A stretch of DNA of 64,000 nucleotides, from positions 62,001 to 126,000 of the forward strand of contig JAZKJV010006054.1 in the NCBI GenBank assembly GCA_037367405.1. The letters are read 5' to 3'. The notes beneath the pieces are model-generated. The model was given only the letters and a program-made list of their open reading frames with translations, had not been told where the DNA came from and searched no databases. The position numbers and the translations under genes were made by a program. This DNA comes from Ottelia alismoides. Lineage: Eukaryota > Streptophyta > Magnoliopsida > Alismatales > Hydrocharitaceae. Numbering within the stretch: the stretch's first letter is position 1; each line of letters starts with the position of its first letter. This document shows positions 61,226 through 64,000 of the stretch, piece after piece.

Positions 61226-64000
61226 TAGTCACTCGAGTTTGATCCGTAAAATTGTGAGGCGTTTTGTGTTATCGATCCTCCTCATGAATGCTTCTAATGG
61301 AAGCCAGTTTCTATTCTCCAATGTATATGGACCTGTGGATGGTTTTTATAGGGTCAACATGTGAGAGGAGATACGACAGCTTTAGGAGGTTTCCCTGAGA
61401 CTCCTTGGATCCTCGGGGGAGATTTCAATGTGACCTTATTCGTTGATGATCTTATGGAGGGGTGCAGTGGTTAGGATCAAGGTTCTCTAAACTTCGTTAA
61501 TTTGGTGGGCAAGCTGATCCTCGAAGTCCTTGATGCTAGAAATGGTCGTTTAACTTGGAGGAGCATAGTCTCTACATCTCGCATTAATCGCTTTTTGGTT
61601 TCGACTGAACACCTTCTAAGATTTTAGCTTCGGTGTCTAAAAGCCATGCCCCATGCTCAATCTGTCTATACACCTCTGCTTTGGAGTTCTAAGGAGGATA
61701 CTTGTTGCTATCATCCCATGTTCAGATTTGAGAAGTCCTGGAGTTTAGAATAATGTTTTTTTATATGGTAGCCAATTTTTGGAGATCTAGCTAGACACAT
61801 GGATCAACGACTAGAAGACTTCTCTCTAAAATGGTTGCACTGCTCAAATGACTAATTGAATTCAAGAAGATTGCGTTTGGCGAGAAGGGAGAGAAGAAAT
61901 AACTCATTAACTACCTCTGATCATCTTAATAGGATTGAGTTTTCACATGCTTTTGTCGCCAGATGAATTAGAGGATATATTCCTACAACACTCTTTCGAT
62001 GAAGACAAAACGACTAAGATGGAATGGAAACAGAGATCTATGCAAAGATGGTTAAGGAATGTGACGCAAACATCAAAATTTCACTCTATGGCTAATACCA
62101 GACGATGGTGGAATTATATCCATTTAATCGAGAGATTGATGGTACGATCGTCACAAGGAATGAGGAGGTTGGTGCGATTGCTACTGGTTTCTTTTGCTAT
62201 CTTAGTAGTCATGACCCGTCAAGCCCTTGGTTATGGAGTGGTAGAAACATTGAGAAAATCATACCGACCCGGTGTCATGAGCTTACTTCCTCGATCTGCA
62301 TTTAGGAAGTTTATGATGCTTTGTTGCACCTTAATGTTGATGACGCTCCTGGTCCAGATGGATTTCCTATTGTCTTTTATAGGTTGTTCTGGGGTGTGAT
62401 TAATGATGATGCCATGGCAATTGTTGACAAGATTCATAGGGGCAACAATGGTTTGGAGTTGCTGAATATGTCTATCATCTTCCTTTTGCTTAAGCGTGAT
62501 TTGGTTACACACATTGAGTGTTACATGCCTATTGCTCTCCTTTGCAAACAATTTTTATCCAGGAGTGGTCATGATAGATAGTTTGGTTATGGCTAATGAG
62601 ATTGCCACGAAATGGAAGAGGAGTCATACAAGGGGTATAATGTGGAAGATTGATTTCATTAAGGCCTATGGTAATATTGATTGGCCATATTCTCTCCTCT
62701 TTGAAAAAAGGGGATTCCTAGATACTTGGATAATATTGATGAAGCAATGCATCACGACCACCTCTTTGTCTGTCTTGGTGAATGGCGAACCCTCATGTTA
62801 ATATATTCAACTTCAGAGGGGGATTCACAAGGGTTTCCTCTGTAGCTTCTTTCATTTTCATGATTATTGTGGATACTTTGGCCATTATGGCAAGGAAAGC
62901 TGTTTGTGCTAGCTTCACTGCTGGTTTTATACGTGGTGATATCTCCATTCCTTTGCTTCAGTAAATTGATGATGTTTTTTTATCGAGGACATCTCTCATA
63001 TGGGTCATGGCATGTTGGTTATGTTGGCTATGTTGGATCTTTTTAGTACCATATCAGGCTCGAAGATTAACAAGGCAAGTTCTCCTTCGTCACCTTTGGT
63101 CTCTCGCATAAGGAGGTTATCATATGTGGCACTATCCTTGATAATCCTGTCTCCAAGCTCCCTATTTATTATTTGGAAATCCCCATTATGTGCAAACAAC
63201 TTACGAAGGTATAGTGGTTCTTCCTGCTCGAGAAGCTGGAGAGGAGTTTGGCAGGTTGGAAGTCTTCCATTCTATCGAAGAGTAGTAGGCTTGTGCTTTT
63301 GAGCTCGGTGCTATCTGCTATCCCCAATTTCCCCATATTATCCAATCTTGTACTGGTAGGAGTAAGGCATCAATGGGTAAGATTTTGCGAAATGTTTTCT
63401 TGGAGGGATCAATCAGGATGCTCATTATTTTGTACATGTAGCTTGTACGCAGTCATTACACCTAAACTACATGGCAATTTTGGCATTAAACGATTAAAGG
63501 AGATGAATCAAGCACTAATATGGGGAACTCAAGACGACCTTCTGATCAAGTTACTTTAATAGTATCCATGGAGTTGACATGAGCCTGGATGCTAATCCAA
63601 ATAGGATTCTGATGCCCTCAATTTTTTGGAGGGGATTTTACGATGTACGGCAGGCGACTAGGAAGATGATGAGGCTTGGAACATTATTTCACTTATGGAA
63701 GGATGATTGCATGGGTGATACGCCTTTCACAGATCTATACCAAAGATTTTTTTCTTTGGCTGGTAATTAAGATTATAGTGTTGCAGAGGCTCGAGAGAAT
63801 GGCGTGTAGTGCCCCCTCCTTTCAGTCAGGTTTCTTGCAGTAACACATGGGAGTTTTCTTGAAGAGGATGTGTGATTTTGGTGATATGGATGGTCTTTCA
63901 TATGGTAGAGATGGGTGGGTATGGGCTGAGGGGAGGTTTTCCGTGAATAAAGCTTATTGCCTCCTTACTTTGGAAGATGTGTATGCTACAAACATTGAGG
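61226..64000 (+). pseudogene. L1-type LINE ORF2 (endonuclease to C-terminus), broken, runs off the window
   Basis: + strand, in order: the endonuclease middle (FLFSNVYGPVDGFYR near 61300-61350, TPWILGGDFNVTLF at 61400-61443, RINRFLVSTEH at 61583-61615), the RT start (DDAPGPDGFPIVFYRLFW near 62338-62390), MWKIDFIKAYGNIDW (62640-62685), LKQCITTTSL-type sequence and LVNGEPSC, and a catalytic box changed to LQ, stop, IDD (62953-62970). The C-terminal part is at 63360-64000 (HGNFGIKRLKEMNQALIWG, SIFWRGFYDVRQATRKM). Many frameshifts. The N-terminus of the endonuclease is missing. Confidence 0.85.

Overview
The window is nuclear DNA of a flowering plant, too repeat-rich to assign a species. The evidence is Ty1/copia elements primed by initiator tRNA-Met, plant L1 and RTE LINEs, hAT elements, and three exons of a plant-type nicotinate phosphoribosyltransferase (NAPRT). 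The only host gene I recognise is NAPRT on the + strand, with exons at 21889-21990, 22869-22985 and 55171-55229. These read in phase, and the 32.2 kb between the last two looks like a single intron packed with mobile DNA. Earlier and later NAPRT exons are not in the window, so the gene probably exceeds 55 kb.

Layout. 1-776: 3' end of a + strand copia with its LTR. 777-6263: a chimeric - strand copia made of two partial copies. 6264-21430: one - strand L1 LINE split by a three-LTR array of a non-coding retroelement (6660-12563), a full-length + copia (14285-19373) and a hAT miniature element (20582-21077). 21431-22985: NAPRT exons. 22986-55170: the giant intron, holding an RTE LINE with a nested non-autonomous LTR element (23215-27337), an unidentified pseudogene (27709-28070), copia remnants (28132-29472 and 31775-35260), a + copy of the non-coding LTR element (29473-31774), another short LTR element (35812-37926), and a second RTE LINE (38803-48537). 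That RTE contains a hAT transposon (39390-47128), which contains a full-length copia (41493-46733), which contains a hAT miniature element. The intron then holds more hAT elements to 53917. 55230-64000: copia and L1 fragments plus two inverted short LTR elements.

The most striking signal is a set of eleven hAT-type insertions. Each is bounded by an 8-bp target duplication (perfect or with one mismatch) and by inverted termini that usually start CA or TA. The subterminal DNA of each is an array of a short motif in both orientations, and the motif differs between families: AGTCGG, CGATATCG, GGATACGGATAT, TTCGGTCGAAAT, CCTCGAGGC, CCGTTTAAA and GCGGCCGCATATGCGG. The largest still carries the BED zinc-finger and the C-terminal dimerisation exons of a hAT transposase, which ties the architecture to that superfamily. 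One AGTCGG element is seen inserted in one repeat copy, absent from a second, and apparently excised with a footprint from a third.

Nearly all pol genes carry stops, frameshifts or lost catalytic residues. All boundaries were read by eye; no alignment or database search was run.
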